NCBI GenBank assembly: GCA_015256945.1
Contig: JABZLB010000010.1
Location: 14,462-78,461, forward strand
Origin: Prevotellaceae bacterium
GTDB taxonomy: Bacteria; Bacteroidota; Bacteroidia; Bacteroidales; Bacteroidaceae
Direction of reading: 5' to 3'
DNA length: 64,000 bases
In this document: positions 44,501-52,653 of the stretch, one piece after another
Layout: each line of letters begins with the position of its first letter
Position numbering within the stretch: position 1 is the stretch's first letter
The notes under the pieces: model-generated
The model's input: the letters and a program-made list of their open reading frames with translations, nothing else
Database searches by the model: none
Told to the model about the DNA's origin: nothing
Position numbers and translations under genes: made by a program

Positions 44501-47027
44501 AAGAACCTAATTGCAACCAAACGGGCTTACCATCATCAGAAAATTGTGTGGCTGAAACGTAATACCAGTCGGGTGTATTAAATACAGGGCGTTTGTCGTC
44601 CATACTGAAAACAATAACCTCTTGCTTGATGGTGTCACCTTCGCAGGTAGCAAACAATGTGTGTTTACCCACTGTTAACTTGTGGCTAAGCACGATAGGG
44701 GTATTGGCTGCTGCCGTAGCTTCTGGCTCTTGGTTAAAACGATAGGTTATGGTTCCGTCAATCAGTTCGCCCATTGCATTCTTGCGGGTGAAGCTAAACT
44801 GTGATAAGCTGTCAATCTGTACCTTGGTGGGAAGGTTTGTAGTAAGCACAGCGTTACGATTACTTAAAGGCAGGCGCAGTTCTTCCTCGTGTGTTTCGCC
44901 ATCTGTTGCCGTTACTTTGGCTCTAATAACAAGCTGATAGAAGAGAGGTATATCGATGTCATCTTGTGGAGGAAACACCATTGGAACCTTCATCTTAAAT
45001 GTGCCATCGTTAGCAGTTACTACTGTATCGCCCACCACTGTACCCTCATTTCGCACACCGTTTCTTCTCCACCACCAACTTTGTTCGCGTTTAACGGTGT
45101 ATACAACTTTGGCTCCTTGCACAGGCACACCAGCGTAACTACGGGCTGTTCCTGTCACCGTGATGGTATCGCCGGGGGCATATTGTTTTTTGTATTTGTC
45201 AATTTCAACCTTGAATTTAGGACGTTTGAACTGTTCAACACGAACAACAACAACACGTCCTTTGCCCTTAAAGTTTGCCTTTATCGTATAGCTTCCTGTC
45301 AGTCCGCTTTGTGGAAGGACGAAGTCGGCCGACAGTGTGCCGTAGTCATCTGTATTAACTGTTTTCTCGATTACGTTCTTGTCGTTGGCATCTAACAGTG
45401 TAAGCTTGATACTTTCCTTAGCCAAAACTTGGGTTGAAAGCGTTGCAGGGATATTGTGCCAGGCCATACCTGCCACGTGGATTGTTTGCCCAGGGCGATA
45501 TATTGAGCGGTCAGTGTACAGCCTTATCTGGTCACTTTCGGGTTCAATAGCATTGCTAAAGTAGGCTGCATTCACAGGAAGATTGTCGCAAGCCTTGTCA
45601 TTTTCAGTATAGGGATAAATGGTATTAGGGTAGCGCTGTTGTGTATGGTATATCACTTCACCATTTTCTCCTGTTACCAAGTGGTCAACATGTGCAGTTT
45701 TATTGCGCCAATCCTTTTCAGTTGTAATGGTTAAATTTACACCTGGAATAGCCTTTCCTGTTGTCGCATTCACTGTAACAAGGCGCAGGGTCTCTTTATC
45801 AATCTTTTCGTGAATGACGTAAAGGTTGCTCACGCGCAGCAGTTCGCGCTGTGGTTCAATGGCTTTATTATCTGCCGAAACCTCAATGAGATAAACACCT
45901 ATGGGCATACCCTTTAAACTTACCGAATCTGCACACTCTTTCCAATCGGGCTGACCGAGGTAGCGTCGCGTAATGGTTTGCACGGGAACAGGCTGAATGT
46001 AGCGCCGCAGTTGTGCATAATCTTTCTTGCTTGACGCCTCGAGTTTTGTGTCTCCACCTATGTTTACCTTGTAAACCTTGACGGTAAGCTCATTGATGTT
46101 GCGTATCAGGTTGATACGAATCTGCCGTTCAACATCGGGCAGAAGCATGCGGTCGCCGATGCTGATGTTGAATTCGGGCTGCTGAAGGCCGAGCAATGCG
46201 TTGCGCAGCACGTTCATTCGGGGCCATTTCCCCCATTGATTGAGGGCGTAATTAATATAGTTTACCAGACTTTCTGCGGGGGTATCGGTGGATTCGGATA
46301 TAAAGTTGTAGTGTTCAATAGCCAATTCGCCAGCTTCGGGTATGTCGCGATAAACCTCAATAAGCGAGTCAAGACTGTGCAGATAACGTGACTTTCGGGC
46401 TACTTTTGTATCTTCATCGCGTGTTTCCTGCAGGGCTTTCAGTGCCATTAAACAGGCTGCAGGGCGATTACCATGAGCATTATAATACTTGCTAAGCGTG
46501 CTGTAATCTCTGGCATACATGCCTATAACATGCAACAAATCGTTGTTGAATATTCGGCTGTCAAGGCCCAACGTAAAGGCTGGCTGCAATTCTGTTGTCT
46601 TGTGACGGGCCAGTTCATCGGGGTTTGCCATCGCTTTCTGGAAGTATGGCCGACTTAGTTTGTCGGGGTCAATATTGCTTTGTGAGAGGTCTTGATAAAT
46701 TAATCCCAATGCACAATTGTAAACAGCTTGCAGAGCTTTGTTCTGTGTTTCAGCCTCTTTCTGTTTAATTTCTTCAATGGTTGAAGCCACTTTCTCGTCA
46801 TTGAACAGGCGGCAGGCATGGTATTTCTCTAACTGGGCTTTGATGAGATGGCCGTAATTGTCTTCGGCTGTTGCTTTTGCAATGATATTATTCAGAAGAG
46901 AAATCTCGGTCTTGGGGAGGTCTTTCTGTCGGGCTTCAGTTACCTTTTTCCATAAAGTAGAGAAGCTTTCTGCCATTATCATGGCGGGAACGAGCAGCAA
47001 AGTGAGCGTGAACAGAACCTTTTTCAT
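41535..47027 (-). CDS. Alpha-2-macroglobulin family protein
   Basis: 1830 residues, a length typical of bacterial alpha-2-macroglobulins. It has a signal peptide (MKKVLFTLTLLLVPAMIMAES) and a long helical N-terminal region, followed by MG2-type domains (SDQIRLYTDRSIYRPGQTIH near residues 495-515). A bait/ANA-like region and the thioester-domain fold (about 1250-1550) come next. Bacterial homologues trap proteases in the periplasm, often beside PBP1C. Where the CxEQ thioester motif should lie I see only LANPSEDNALSLAAAIYSNA, so covalent trapping looks lost. It is followed closely by DUF1573. A TATCTTTG box lies upstream. Confidence 0.9.
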   Translation of the reverse strand: MKKVLFTLTLLLVPAMIMAESFSTLWKKVTEARQKDLPKTEISLLNNIIAKATAEDNYGHLIKAQLEKYHACRLFNDEKVASTIEEIKQKEAETQNKALQAVYNCALGLIYQDLSQSNIDPDKLSRPYFQKAMANPDELARHKTTELQPAFTLGLDSRIFNNDLLHVIGMYARDYSTLSKYYNAHGNRPAACLMALKALQETRDEDTKVARKSRYLHSLDSLIEVYRDIPEAGELAIEHYNFISESTDTPAESLVNYINYALNQWGKWPRMNVLRNALLGLQQPEFNISIGDRMLLPDVERQIRINLIRNINELTVKVYKVNIGGDTKLEASSKKDYAQLRRYIQPVPVQTITRRYLGQPDWKECADSVSLKGMPIGVYLIEVSADNKAIEPQRELLRVSNLYVIHEKIDKETLRLVTVNATTGKAIPGVNLTITTEKDWRNKTAHVDHLVTGENGEVIYHTQQRYPNTIYPYTENDKACDNLPVNAAYFSNAIEPESDQIRLYTDRSIYRPGQTIHVAGMAWHNIPATLSTQVLAKESIKLTLLDANDKNVIEKTVNTDDYGTLSADFVLPQSGLTGSYTIKANFKGKGRVVVVRVEQFKRPKFKVEIDKYKKQYAPGDTITVTGTARSYAGVPVQGAKVVYTVKREQSWWWRRNGVRNEGTVVGDTVVTANDGTFKMKVPMVFPPQDDIDIPLFYQLVIRAKVTATDGETHEEELRLPLSNRNAVLTTNLPTKVQIDSLSQFSFTRKNAMGELIDGTITYRFNQEPEATAAANTPIVLSHKLTVGKHTLFATCEGDTIKQEVIVFSMDDKRPVFNTPDWYYVSATQFSDDGKPVWLQLGSSNEGTEIFYTAFANGKVIAQGSQHISNEVITRQLQYKEEYGDGLSIFTAWVWHGKLYKHSTFISRPVPNKKLTLQWKTFRDKLTPGQKEEWTLQVLAPNGKPAKAQLIATLYDKSLDAIYTNYWSQPHKFRFYPCNALWEGGSEGAIGLYGFESYKAFHVSDLIFSRFNADISTELSYAVMLYGNRAAYTAQPALMEKSVKIRGSASVQSKAFDVVETKATTGNLSNEASTEKQALNDAIRENLNETAYFAPALMSDEKGNFSIRFTLPESVTTWHFKGLAHDKELNNGMIEADVVAQKTVMVQPNIPRFIRQGDKVQITTLISNTSENAVNGTARLQFLSAEDNKEVLTLAQPFAVEAGKSTTASFVLDTKQLSHNARYGDLLIVRILANGKDFSDGEQHYLPILPDMERVTTTVPFTQHHQGTKNIELKGLFPPRSKDGSMTIEYTNHPAWLMLQALPTLANPSEDNALSLAAAIYSNAIGQQIIGSSKKIADVMRQWRQETGKENSLVSNLQKNEELKTLLLNETPWINDAARETEQKQQLAGYLNENTINYRLGDFTARLQKLQNSDGSFSWWPGMNGSPYMTLEVANILARLQNIVSLSGALTTLKANAFNYLDKQITIEVKELKKAERKGEKHLQPSELACHYLYSCALAGRNATSDMNYLIDLLDKIPTQLSIYGKARSAVILAHYGKMKHARDYLQSMNEYSVMNDETGRHYETPKAAYSWRNYRIPTQVAAIEALKILSPSDTTTIEEMKRWLLAEKRTQSWDTPINTVDAVYAFLTNANGKMDMTKLSSGNNSVLKIDGKTLELSKATAGLGYIKATVPAADNKVLTIEKQSPGTSWGALYASSWQKLSDVKSSAAGLSVKRDIIPDHQGMLKTGDKVKVRITIKAERDFDFVQLQDKRAACMEPAEQLSGYRWGYYCAPQDNVTNYYFDKLSKGIHVIETSYYLDRTGDYTTGLCTIQCAYSPEYSGREMVKSLSVK

Positions 47028-47053
47028 GTGCTATTAATTTTGATCAGTCCTTG

Positions 47054-47061
47054 CAAAGATA
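47054..47061 (-). promoter_or_regulatory. -7 promoter box (TATCTTTG) for the alpha-2-macroglobulin operon
   Basis: TAnnTTTG match on the minus strand, 27 bases upstream of the start codon. Confidence 0.6.
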
Positions 47062-47713
47062 GAGAATATAATCGGAAAACAGTCAAAATATATAGCAAAA
47101 AAGAGTGAGTATACAGCAGTAAAGAAATTTAAACTCATAAGCTGTGACTCATCTCAATTGATGATACGAAGAGTTGTTTACAACTTGTTTTTCGTACCAT
47201 TATTTTGTTTTTACTGACTGTTTATGATTCTCCATCACAAGGGTAATTTTAAGAATATAACTTTACAACAAAATGAATAATTGTAAATAATATTCATCAA
47301 TAAATGAAAACATTTTGTCTTCTGAAAGAGAAAATAATATATTGGTTTTGCTTTCTTTTTGTTGAAAATTGAAAATTTCAGACTGATTTTTGAACGATGA
47401 TTTTGTGATGTTTTTGTCTTTACGGCACAATCGACTTCCCTTTACGATGTAATGTCGTTCCCTTTACATCGTAAAGGTGTGACGATTACGGCGTAATCGT
47501 GTTGCAATTACATCGTAAAGCCAGATCAAAACTATCGTAATGATGATGTAACTGCCTGATTGTAGGTTTTTTAATGTTTAATTATGTTTTTTACTTGTTC
47601 GCATAATAGTTGTGCTTTTTTGAAAACAAGCGAAAAATAAAACGTAATTTGGTAAGAAAGATTGTGTAGTAATGGATAAAATATATTTACAAAAACTTAA
47701 AACAATGAGCTGC
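47062..47713. other. Gene-free region upstream of the alpha-2-macroglobulin gene
   Basis: About 650 bases, AT-rich, with no credible gene. Apart from the hairpin cluster at 47440-47520, I see no recognisable feature. Confidence 0.55.
47440..47520. repeat. Cluster of mutually exclusive hairpins built on TTACATCGTAAAG
   Basis: CTTTACGATGTAA (47440-47452) can pair perfectly with TTACATCGTAAAG at 47464-47476 or with the identical copy at 47508-47520. GATTACGGCGTAATC (47484-47498) is a near palindrome between the two copies. Confidence 0.75.
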
Positions 47714-47752
47714 AAAAAATCCGCTTAAGGCATTGTATACCCCAGGCGGATT
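47714..47752 (-). terminator. Terminator of cmk
   Basis: AATCCGC (47719-47725) pairs with GCGGATT (47746-47752), preceded on the plus strand by AAAAAA, the T run for the minus-strand cmk. Confidence 0.65.
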
Positions 47753-47788
47753 AAATGTATTTTCAGGTTGAAAAGAGTGAGGGGCGCG

Positions 47789-48484
47789 TTAGTTGCCGGC
47801 AGCCTTGCGATATTTTTCCATCAGCCAGCTGTTCTGTTCAGCTATGGTCATGGTGCTGTTATCAAGCTCGATGGCATCTTTTGCCTTGCGAAGGGGCGAT
47901 ACTTCGCGATGTGTATCAATGTAGTCACGGTCCTGAACGTTCTTCAAAATAGCAGCATAGTCAGCTGCCTGTCCCTTTGCTTTTAACTCGTCAAAACGGC
48001 GTTGCGCACGCACTTCGGCCGAAGCCGTAACAAAAATTTTAAGTTCTGCATCGGGGAAAACAGTGGTACCTACATCACGCCCATCCATAACGATGCCTTT
48101 TTCCTTACCCATTGCCTGTTGCTGTGCAACCATAGCTGAACGCACAAAGGGAATAGCAGCAATAGGACTAACGTGCGAACTGACTTCCATTCCACGTATT
48201 TTACTTTCGATACATTCCCCATTGAGATAGGTATCAGGATGTCCGGTGGTGGGGTTTAGCTCGAAACTGATATGAATTTCGGGCATTAATGCTTCCAGTT
48301 TTGCTGTGTCAACTTTGTTGTCGGCACTGAAAAGTTTATGCTGTAATGCAAAAAACGTAACTGCACGATACATGGCACCTGTGTCAACATAAACGTAACC
48401 TATCTTTTTTGCCAGGTCTTTTGCCATGGTACTCTTTCCACACGATGAGAAACCATCAATGGCAATTGTTATCTTTTTCATCAT
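47789..48484 (-). CDS. cmk: (d)CMP kinase (cytidylate kinase)
   Basis: 231 residues. It phosphorylates CMP and dCMP to the diphosphates. The P-loop is [17 protein letters not shown] (about 9-25), followed by [14 protein letters not shown] and the NMP-binding block; [26 protein letters not shown] is a strong family signature. An extra Met precedes [10 protein letters not shown], so the start may be one codon later. It is downstream of porQ on the same strand, as in many Bacteroidetes, but ispH is not immediately next. Confidence 0.95.
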   Translation of the reverse strand: MMKKITIAIDGFSSCGKSTMAKDLAKKIGYVYVDTGAMYRAVTFFALQHKLFSADNKVDTAKLEALMPEIHISFELNPTTGHPDTYLNGECIESKIRGMEVSSHVSPIAAIPFVRSAMVAQQQAMGKEKGIVMDGRDVGTTVFPDAELKIFVTASAEVRAQRRFDELKAKGQAADYAAILKNVQDRDYIDTHREVSPLRKAKDAIELDNSTMTIAEQNSWLMEKYRKAAGN

Positions 48485-48577
48485 ATTATGAGTTTAAAGC
48501 CACTATGTAAGGGCGATGATTTTAATTGATTTTCTGGTTTAAAACATTGTGCTCGGCCAATGTTTTAAATATGGTAT

Positions 48578-48687
48578 AGCATTGTTTTTTACTATTTTCT
48601 CTTTTTACTCTATGCTTTTTTGTTCAGCTTTAATCCTTCGTTCAGCATTGTTTTTTACTATTTTACCTCTTTACTTTTTTACTCTTC
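48578..48687. repeat. Direct repeat between porQ and cmk
   Basis: AGCATTGTTTTTTACTATTTT occurs at 48578-48598 and 48654-48674 (quoted unit AGCATTGTTTTTTACTATTT), each followed by C/T-rich CTCTTTTTACTC-like sequence. It lies in the ~200-base gap between porQ and cmk. Confidence 0.65.
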
Positions 48688-49634
48688 TAAAGTTCATACG
48701 CCACATTCAGTACCAGACTTGAGCTGCTTACATGATATTTACCATAGGCAATATTCAGCTTAAAGCGTTCGAGGTTGAGCCCAGCACCTAAGGAAAGGCC
48801 GGCCCCATGACTGCTATTCTTGTCAGCAGACATCATTTTCATTTCATCGGCACGGCGAAAATTGTAGCCACCACCAATCCAGAAGCTCTCGGTCAACATC
48901 ACATCAGCACCGACAACACAGTGATTGAGGAATTTGTAATCGAGGTGATTGAGATCGACTAACGTCGCATGTAGTCGGAAAGGAGAGCCTGTAAAGCGTT
49001 TGCTTACACCCATCTGAATATCAAACGGCATGCGTTCGAAGTTGTCGTTATAGGCTTTCAGTTGTCCGCCAAGGTTCTTAAGCACCAGTCCTAACGACCA
49101 TTCATGGTCAGGATCGTAATAGTTAAGGCCAAGGTCCACACCAAAACCTATGGAGTTGTAGTCGGCAATATATGAGGTAATCAAACGTGCAGAAATACCG
49201 CCTGTGAGGCGATTGGTAAGCATGTACGAAAAATATCCTGCAAAAGATAAGTCTTTTGCCGTGAACTCACCGGTTTGAATATTGTGCTCATCAACCTCTT
49301 TCATCTTTCCATAATCCACATATTGTGCAGAGACAGCCCAGGAAGCGTGCTCCTTTACAATACGATTGAAGCTGGCACTGGCTATATTTGCTCCCGACAT
49401 GTAATTCATGTAGTTGAGGTTTATCGTCTTGTCGTTGACCGATGATAGCAGTGCAGGGTTGTGGAAAATAAGAGCCTCGTCGTCCTCAATAACCGTAATG
49501 TTGTCGCCTCCGAGGGCTGCAGCATGGGCACTGACAGGCAAACGCAGAAAGTTATATTCTGTCTGGCTCTCGTTTTGGGCATGTAAATAAAATGCCTTAA
49601 GCGCCATTAGAAAGACAAAAAGGGCTTTTTTCAT
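48687..49634 (-). CDS. porQ: Type IX secretion system protein PorQ
   Basis: 315 residues with a signal peptide (MKKALFVFLMALKAFYLHAQ). The N-terminal block NFLRLPVSAHAAALGGDNI, followed by DDEALIFHNPALLS, is the signature of the PorV/PorQ FadL-like family, and the gene position next to cmk is typical of porQ. In T9SS, PorQ works at the outer membrane with the PorU/PorV/PorZ attachment complex. Its presence fits the sorting-type tails on proteins elsewhere in the window. A TAACTTTG box lies upstream. Confidence 0.88.
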   Translation of the reverse strand: MKKALFVFLMALKAFYLHAQNESQTEYNFLRLPVSAHAAALGGDNITVIEDDEALIFHNPALLSSVNDKTINLNYMNYMSGANIASASFNRIVKEHASWAVSAQYVDYGKMKEVDEHNIQTGEFTAKDLSFAGYFSYMLTNRLTGGISARLITSYIADYNSIGFGVDLGLNYYDPDHEWSLGLVLKNLGGQLKAYNDNFERMPFDIQMGVSKRFTGSPFRLHATLVDLNHLDYKFLNHCVVGADVMLTESFWIGGGYNFRRADEMKMMSADKNSSHGAGLSLGAGLNLERFKLNIAYGKYHVSSSSLVLNVAYEL

Positions 49635-49655
49635 TTAAAAGTTCTAATTATTTCG

Positions 49656-49663
49656 CAAAGTTA
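49656..49663 (-). promoter_or_regulatory. -7 promoter box (TAACTTTG) for porQ
   Basis: TAnnTTTG match on the minus strand, 22 bases upstream of porQ. Confidence 0.55.
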
Positions 49664-49685
49664 ATGCTTTTCTGAAGATTTGCTG

Positions 49686-49693
49686 TACTTTTG
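49686..49693 (+). promoter_or_regulatory. -7 promoter box (TACTTTTG) for the TonB-family gene
   Basis: TAnnTTTG match about 116 bases before the TonB-family start, facing away from the porQ promoter. Confidence 0.5.
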
Positions 49694-49809
49694 CAATGTA
49701 TTTCGGTTATGATAACGAACGTATGTCCGCTTTATTGTATACTCATGTAAACGGTATAAGTTATGTCATTGAATAAGTTTGTTCACATAGCTGAAAGCAA
49801 ATGTAAACC

Positions 49810-50517
49810 ATGGAGATAAAGAAAAGCGATAAAGCCAATTTAGATAAGCAACGCAGAAGCAATTTTATGTTGGGGCTTGTTCTTGCTTTGGCAATGCTTT
49901 TTGCAGCATTGGAGTTTACTACACGCCCCGCAGGCTTATCCGAAGATGATAAGATGCTCGACGACTTACCTGATGAACTTAATATGACCCCCGTTGTTGA
50001 GCAGAAAGATATGATTTCGGCCACAGGGAATACAGGAGCACCTTCAAAAGCTATTACCCAAAAGGTGCAGGAAGGTCCCAAGACTGTTGCAACGCAGGAA
50101 ATTTCACCCGTTACAAGCAAGTTGGTTATTGGCAACGGAGAGGGCATTACCAGGCAGGCGGATGTTACAGAAGCCTTACCACAGGTACCCATAACAAAAG
50201 ATTCGGTTGTACTTAAAACCGTAGAGCAGTTGCCAGAATTTCCCGGAGGCATTGTCCAATTCATGAAATGGCTGACTCGAAACTTACGTTATCCTCCCAT
50301 AGCACAAAGCCAGAGAATACAGGGTAAAGTTGTAGTTTCGTTTATTATTAATAAGGATGGTTCAATTGCAAGCCCGACAATCGTGCAGTCGGTCGACCCT
50401 GTTTTAGACCGAGAAGCCTTACGAGTAGTAAAGATGATGCCACGATGGAAACCTGGATTACAGAATGGAAAGCCCTGTCGTACGATGTTTGCCATACCGG
50501 TTAATTTCCAGTTATAA
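49810..50517 (+). CDS. Energy transducer TonB family protein
   Basis: 235 residues. A short cytoplasmic N-terminus (MEIKKSDKANLDKQRRSN) precedes one membrane helix (about 20-38). A periplasmic linker with few prolines follows, and a C-terminal TonB domain (about 150-235, QLPEFPGGIVQFMKWLTRNL, IQGKVVVSFIINKDGSI, MMPRWKPGLQNGKP). It would couple the proton motive force, via ExbB/ExbD, to TonB-dependent outer-membrane receptors. ExbB/ExbD genes are found at 52.6-55 kb, though not adjacent. Confidence 0.9.
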   Translation: MEIKKSDKANLDKQRRSNFMLGLVLALAMLFAALEFTTRPAGLSEDDKMLDDLPDELNMTPVVEQKDMISATGNTGAPSKAITQKVQEGPKTVATQEISPVTSKLVIGNGEGITRQADVTEALPQVPITKDSVVLKTVEQLPEFPGGIVQFMKWLTRNLRYPPIAQSQRIQGKVVVSFIINKDGSIASPTIVQSVDPVLDREALRVVKMMPRWKPGLQNGKPCRTMFAIPVNFQL

Positions 50518-50615
50518 TTTTGATAAAACTGTCAATTAATTACTGTTGAAGCCTTTAAAAAACAGGATGACAGAATAATAAATACTGATAATAAAGCAAA
50601 ATCACACGAAATATC

Positions 50616-51590
50616 ATGTATAGTGCTGATGAAATATTAAATAAGGTAAACCTTTTTATTTCGAATTTACCTTATCATCGCAGGCCGGAGAGCCTTTATG
50701 AACCTATTAAATATGTGCTTTCTATGGGAGGAAAGCGCATACGTCCTACGCTTATGCTGCTGGCTTATAATATGTTCAGGGATGACCCTGAGCGCATTCT
50801 TATGCAGGCAGTAGCACTGGAAACCTATCACAATTATACGTTATTGCATGACGATTTAATGGACCACGCCGATCTTCGGCGTGGTCATGAGACTGTGCAT
50901 AAGCGGTGGAACGACAATCAGGCCATCCTTTCGGGCGATTCAATGTTGGTGTTAGCCTACGAGCGCATGGCACAATGTCCGGCCGATAAACTTGGTGAGG
51001 TACTGTCTTTATTTACACAAACAGCCCTCGAAATAGGTGAAGGACAGCAGTATGACATTGATTTTGAAACAAGAAATGACGTGAGTGAAGACGAATATAT
51101 TGAAATGATTCGTCTTAAAACAAGCGTACTCCTGGCCTGTGCATTGAAGATAGGGGCTGTTCTTGCAGGTGCATCGAAGGCCGATGCCGACAATTTATAT
51201 AAGTTTGGTGAGCAAATTGGACTGGCTTTTCAGCTGCAGGACGATTATCTTGACGTTTATGGCGACCCGAAAATATTTGGTAAAGCCGTAGGTGGTGACA
51301 TTGTATCCAATAAGAAAACCTATATGCTTATCAATGCTTTTAACCGTGCCGACAGCAGCCAGCGGGCAGAATTGCAACGTCTGATCAATACTGAATCCTT
51401 TGATAGGGATAAGAAAGTGGCTGCTGTTACCGCCTTGTACAATGAAATGAGCATTGATAAGATGGCTAAAAACAAGATGGATTTCTTTTACGAACAAAGC
51501 CAGAGATACCTTGACAGGGTCAGCGTTCAGGAAGAATGCAAGCGTGAACTTCGTGCTTATGCCGAACGAATGATGAAACGAAAGTATTAA
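50616..51590 (+). CDS. Polyprenyl diphosphate synthase (FPP/GGPP type)
   Basis: 324 residues of the trans-isoprenyl diphosphate synthase family. The first aspartate-rich motif DDLMD (in LLHDDLMDHADLRRG) and the second, DDYLD (in FQLQDDYLDVYGD), bind Mg and the allylic diphosphate. MGGKRIRPTL and KTSVLLACALKIGA are further family blocks. It builds C15-C20 or longer prenyl chains from IPP, which ispH at 39.5 kb helps supply. Product chain length cannot be judged reliably here. It precedes tatD by 2 bases. Confidence 0.93.
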   Translation: MYSADEILNKVNLFISNLPYHRRPESLYEPIKYVLSMGGKRIRPTLMLLAYNMFRDDPERILMQAVALETYHNYTLLHDDLMDHADLRRGHETVHKRWNDNQAILSGDSMLVLAYERMAQCPADKLGEVLSLFTQTALEIGEGQQYDIDFETRNDVSEDEYIEMIRLKTSVLLACALKIGAVLAGASKADADNLYKFGEQIGLAFQLQDDYLDVYGDPKIFGKAVGGDIVSNKKTYMLINAFNRADSSQRAELQRLINTESFDRDKKVAAVTALYNEMSIDKMAKNKMDFFYEQSQRYLDRVSVQEECKRELRAYAERMMKRKY

Positions 51591-51592
51591 AT

Positions 51593-52429
51593 ATGAGCCT
51601 TTCCTTTATTGATACACATGCCCATTTGGACGGAGAAGAGTTTCGTGATGACCTTGATGCAGTGATAAAGAGGGCGCATGAAGCTGGTGTTGATGCTGTT
51701 TTTGTGCCTTCGATAAATACTTCTTCGCTGACGACGGTGCCGGAAGTATGCCATCGTTATGCCGGTTTCTGTTTCCCGATGATGGGTCTTCAGCCTGAAG
51801 AAGTGGGGAAAAACTGGCGCGATGTGCTCACAATGATGAAGCAATCGTTTGATGAGAATCTCCTTTTGCCAGAAAATTCTCCTCTTCGTTACATTGCCGT
51901 CGGTGAATGTGGACTGGATTTTTATTGGACGCGTGAGTTTGAAAGTGAACAGCTTTTAGCTTTTGAAGAACAGGTAAAATGGTCAGTTGAATACCAGTTG
52001 CCTTTGATGATTCATTGCCGTAAGGCCCAAAATGAAATGCTTCACATATTGAAAGCTTATGAAAAAGAATTGCCGGGAGGTGTTTTTCATTGCTTTACGG
52101 GCAATCAAAAAGAGGCAGAGGCCTTTCTCCGTTTTGACAAATTCTGTCTTGGTATAGGCGGTGTATCAACGTTTAAAAGCAGTCATCTTCGTGAAGATCT
52201 ACCGGCCTCAGTGCCTCTTAATCGCATAGTTTTAGAAACCGACAGCCCTTATATGGCACCTGTTCCGTACAGAGGTCAACGCAACGAAAGTGCTTTTATC
52301 GGGCAAGTATTGCACACTCTTGCCGAAAGCTATGGCATAAGTGATGAAGAAATGGCTGAGGTGACCAATGAAAATGTATGTCGCGTATTCCCCGTCTATG
52401 CCCATTTTAAGGCTAATTGCAAGCTTTAA
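51593..52429 (+). CDS. tatD: TatD family metal-dependent hydrolase
   Basis: 278 residues. The TIM-barrel metallohydrolase motifs are visible: DTHAHLD (HxH metal site), GECGLDFYW, MIHCRKAQNE, FHCFTGNQ and LETDSPYM. Homologues have DNase activity and have been linked to DNA repair and quality control. It follows the prenyl synthase almost without gap (2 bases), an arrangement that suggests cotranscription rather than functional linkage. Confidence 0.92.
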   Translation: MSLSFIDTHAHLDGEEFRDDLDAVIKRAHEAGVDAVFVPSINTSSLTTVPEVCHRYAGFCFPMMGLQPEEVGKNWRDVLTMMKQSFDENLLLPENSPLRYIAVGECGLDFYWTREFESEQLLAFEEQVKWSVEYQLPLMIHCRKAQNEMLHILKAYEKELPGGVFHCFTGNQKEAEAFLRFDKFCLGIGGVSTFKSSHLREDLPASVPLNRIVLETDSPYMAPVPYRGQRNESAFIGQVLHTLAESYGISDEEMAEVTNENVCRVFPVYAHFKANCKL

Positions 52430-52477
52430 AGAAAATTAAAAGTATATACTTTATATACTGTTCTGTATAAAATATGG

Positions 52478-52485
52478 TACTTTTG
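52478..52485 (+). promoter_or_regulatory. -7 promoter box (TACTTTTG) for tRNA-Ser
   Basis: TAnnTTTG match 36 bases before the tRNA-Ser 5' end. The small palindrome AGTATATA-CTT-TATATACT (52441-52459) just upstream may end the tatD transcript. Confidence 0.55.
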
Positions 52486-52521
52486 CATAAGCAATACAGA
52501 GTTGCTGCATCAAACACACGG

Positions 52522-52609
52522 GGAAAGATGCTCGAGTGGTTGAAGAGGCACGCCTGGAAAGCGTGTAAGCGTCTAAAGCGCTTCACGGGTTCGAATCCCG
52601 TTCTTTCCG
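52522..52609 (+). tRNA. tRNA-Ser (anticodon GGA)
   Basis: Acceptor GGAAAGA (52522-52528) pairs with TCTTTCC (52602-52608), discriminator G at 52609. The anticodon arm is CACGC-CTGGAAA-GCGTG, with GGA at 52556-52558. The long variable arm and GGTTCGAATCC T arm fit a type II serine tRNA. CCA is not encoded. Confidence 0.97.
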
Positions 52610-52653
52610 CAGTTTGATGATTGTTTTTCTTGTAGATTAATTCATAGAAAGAG

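Noticed and set aside
49761..50264. Minus-strand frame of 167 codons opposite the TonB gene
   Set aside because: It is antisense to a clearly assigned TonB-family gene and has no family features.
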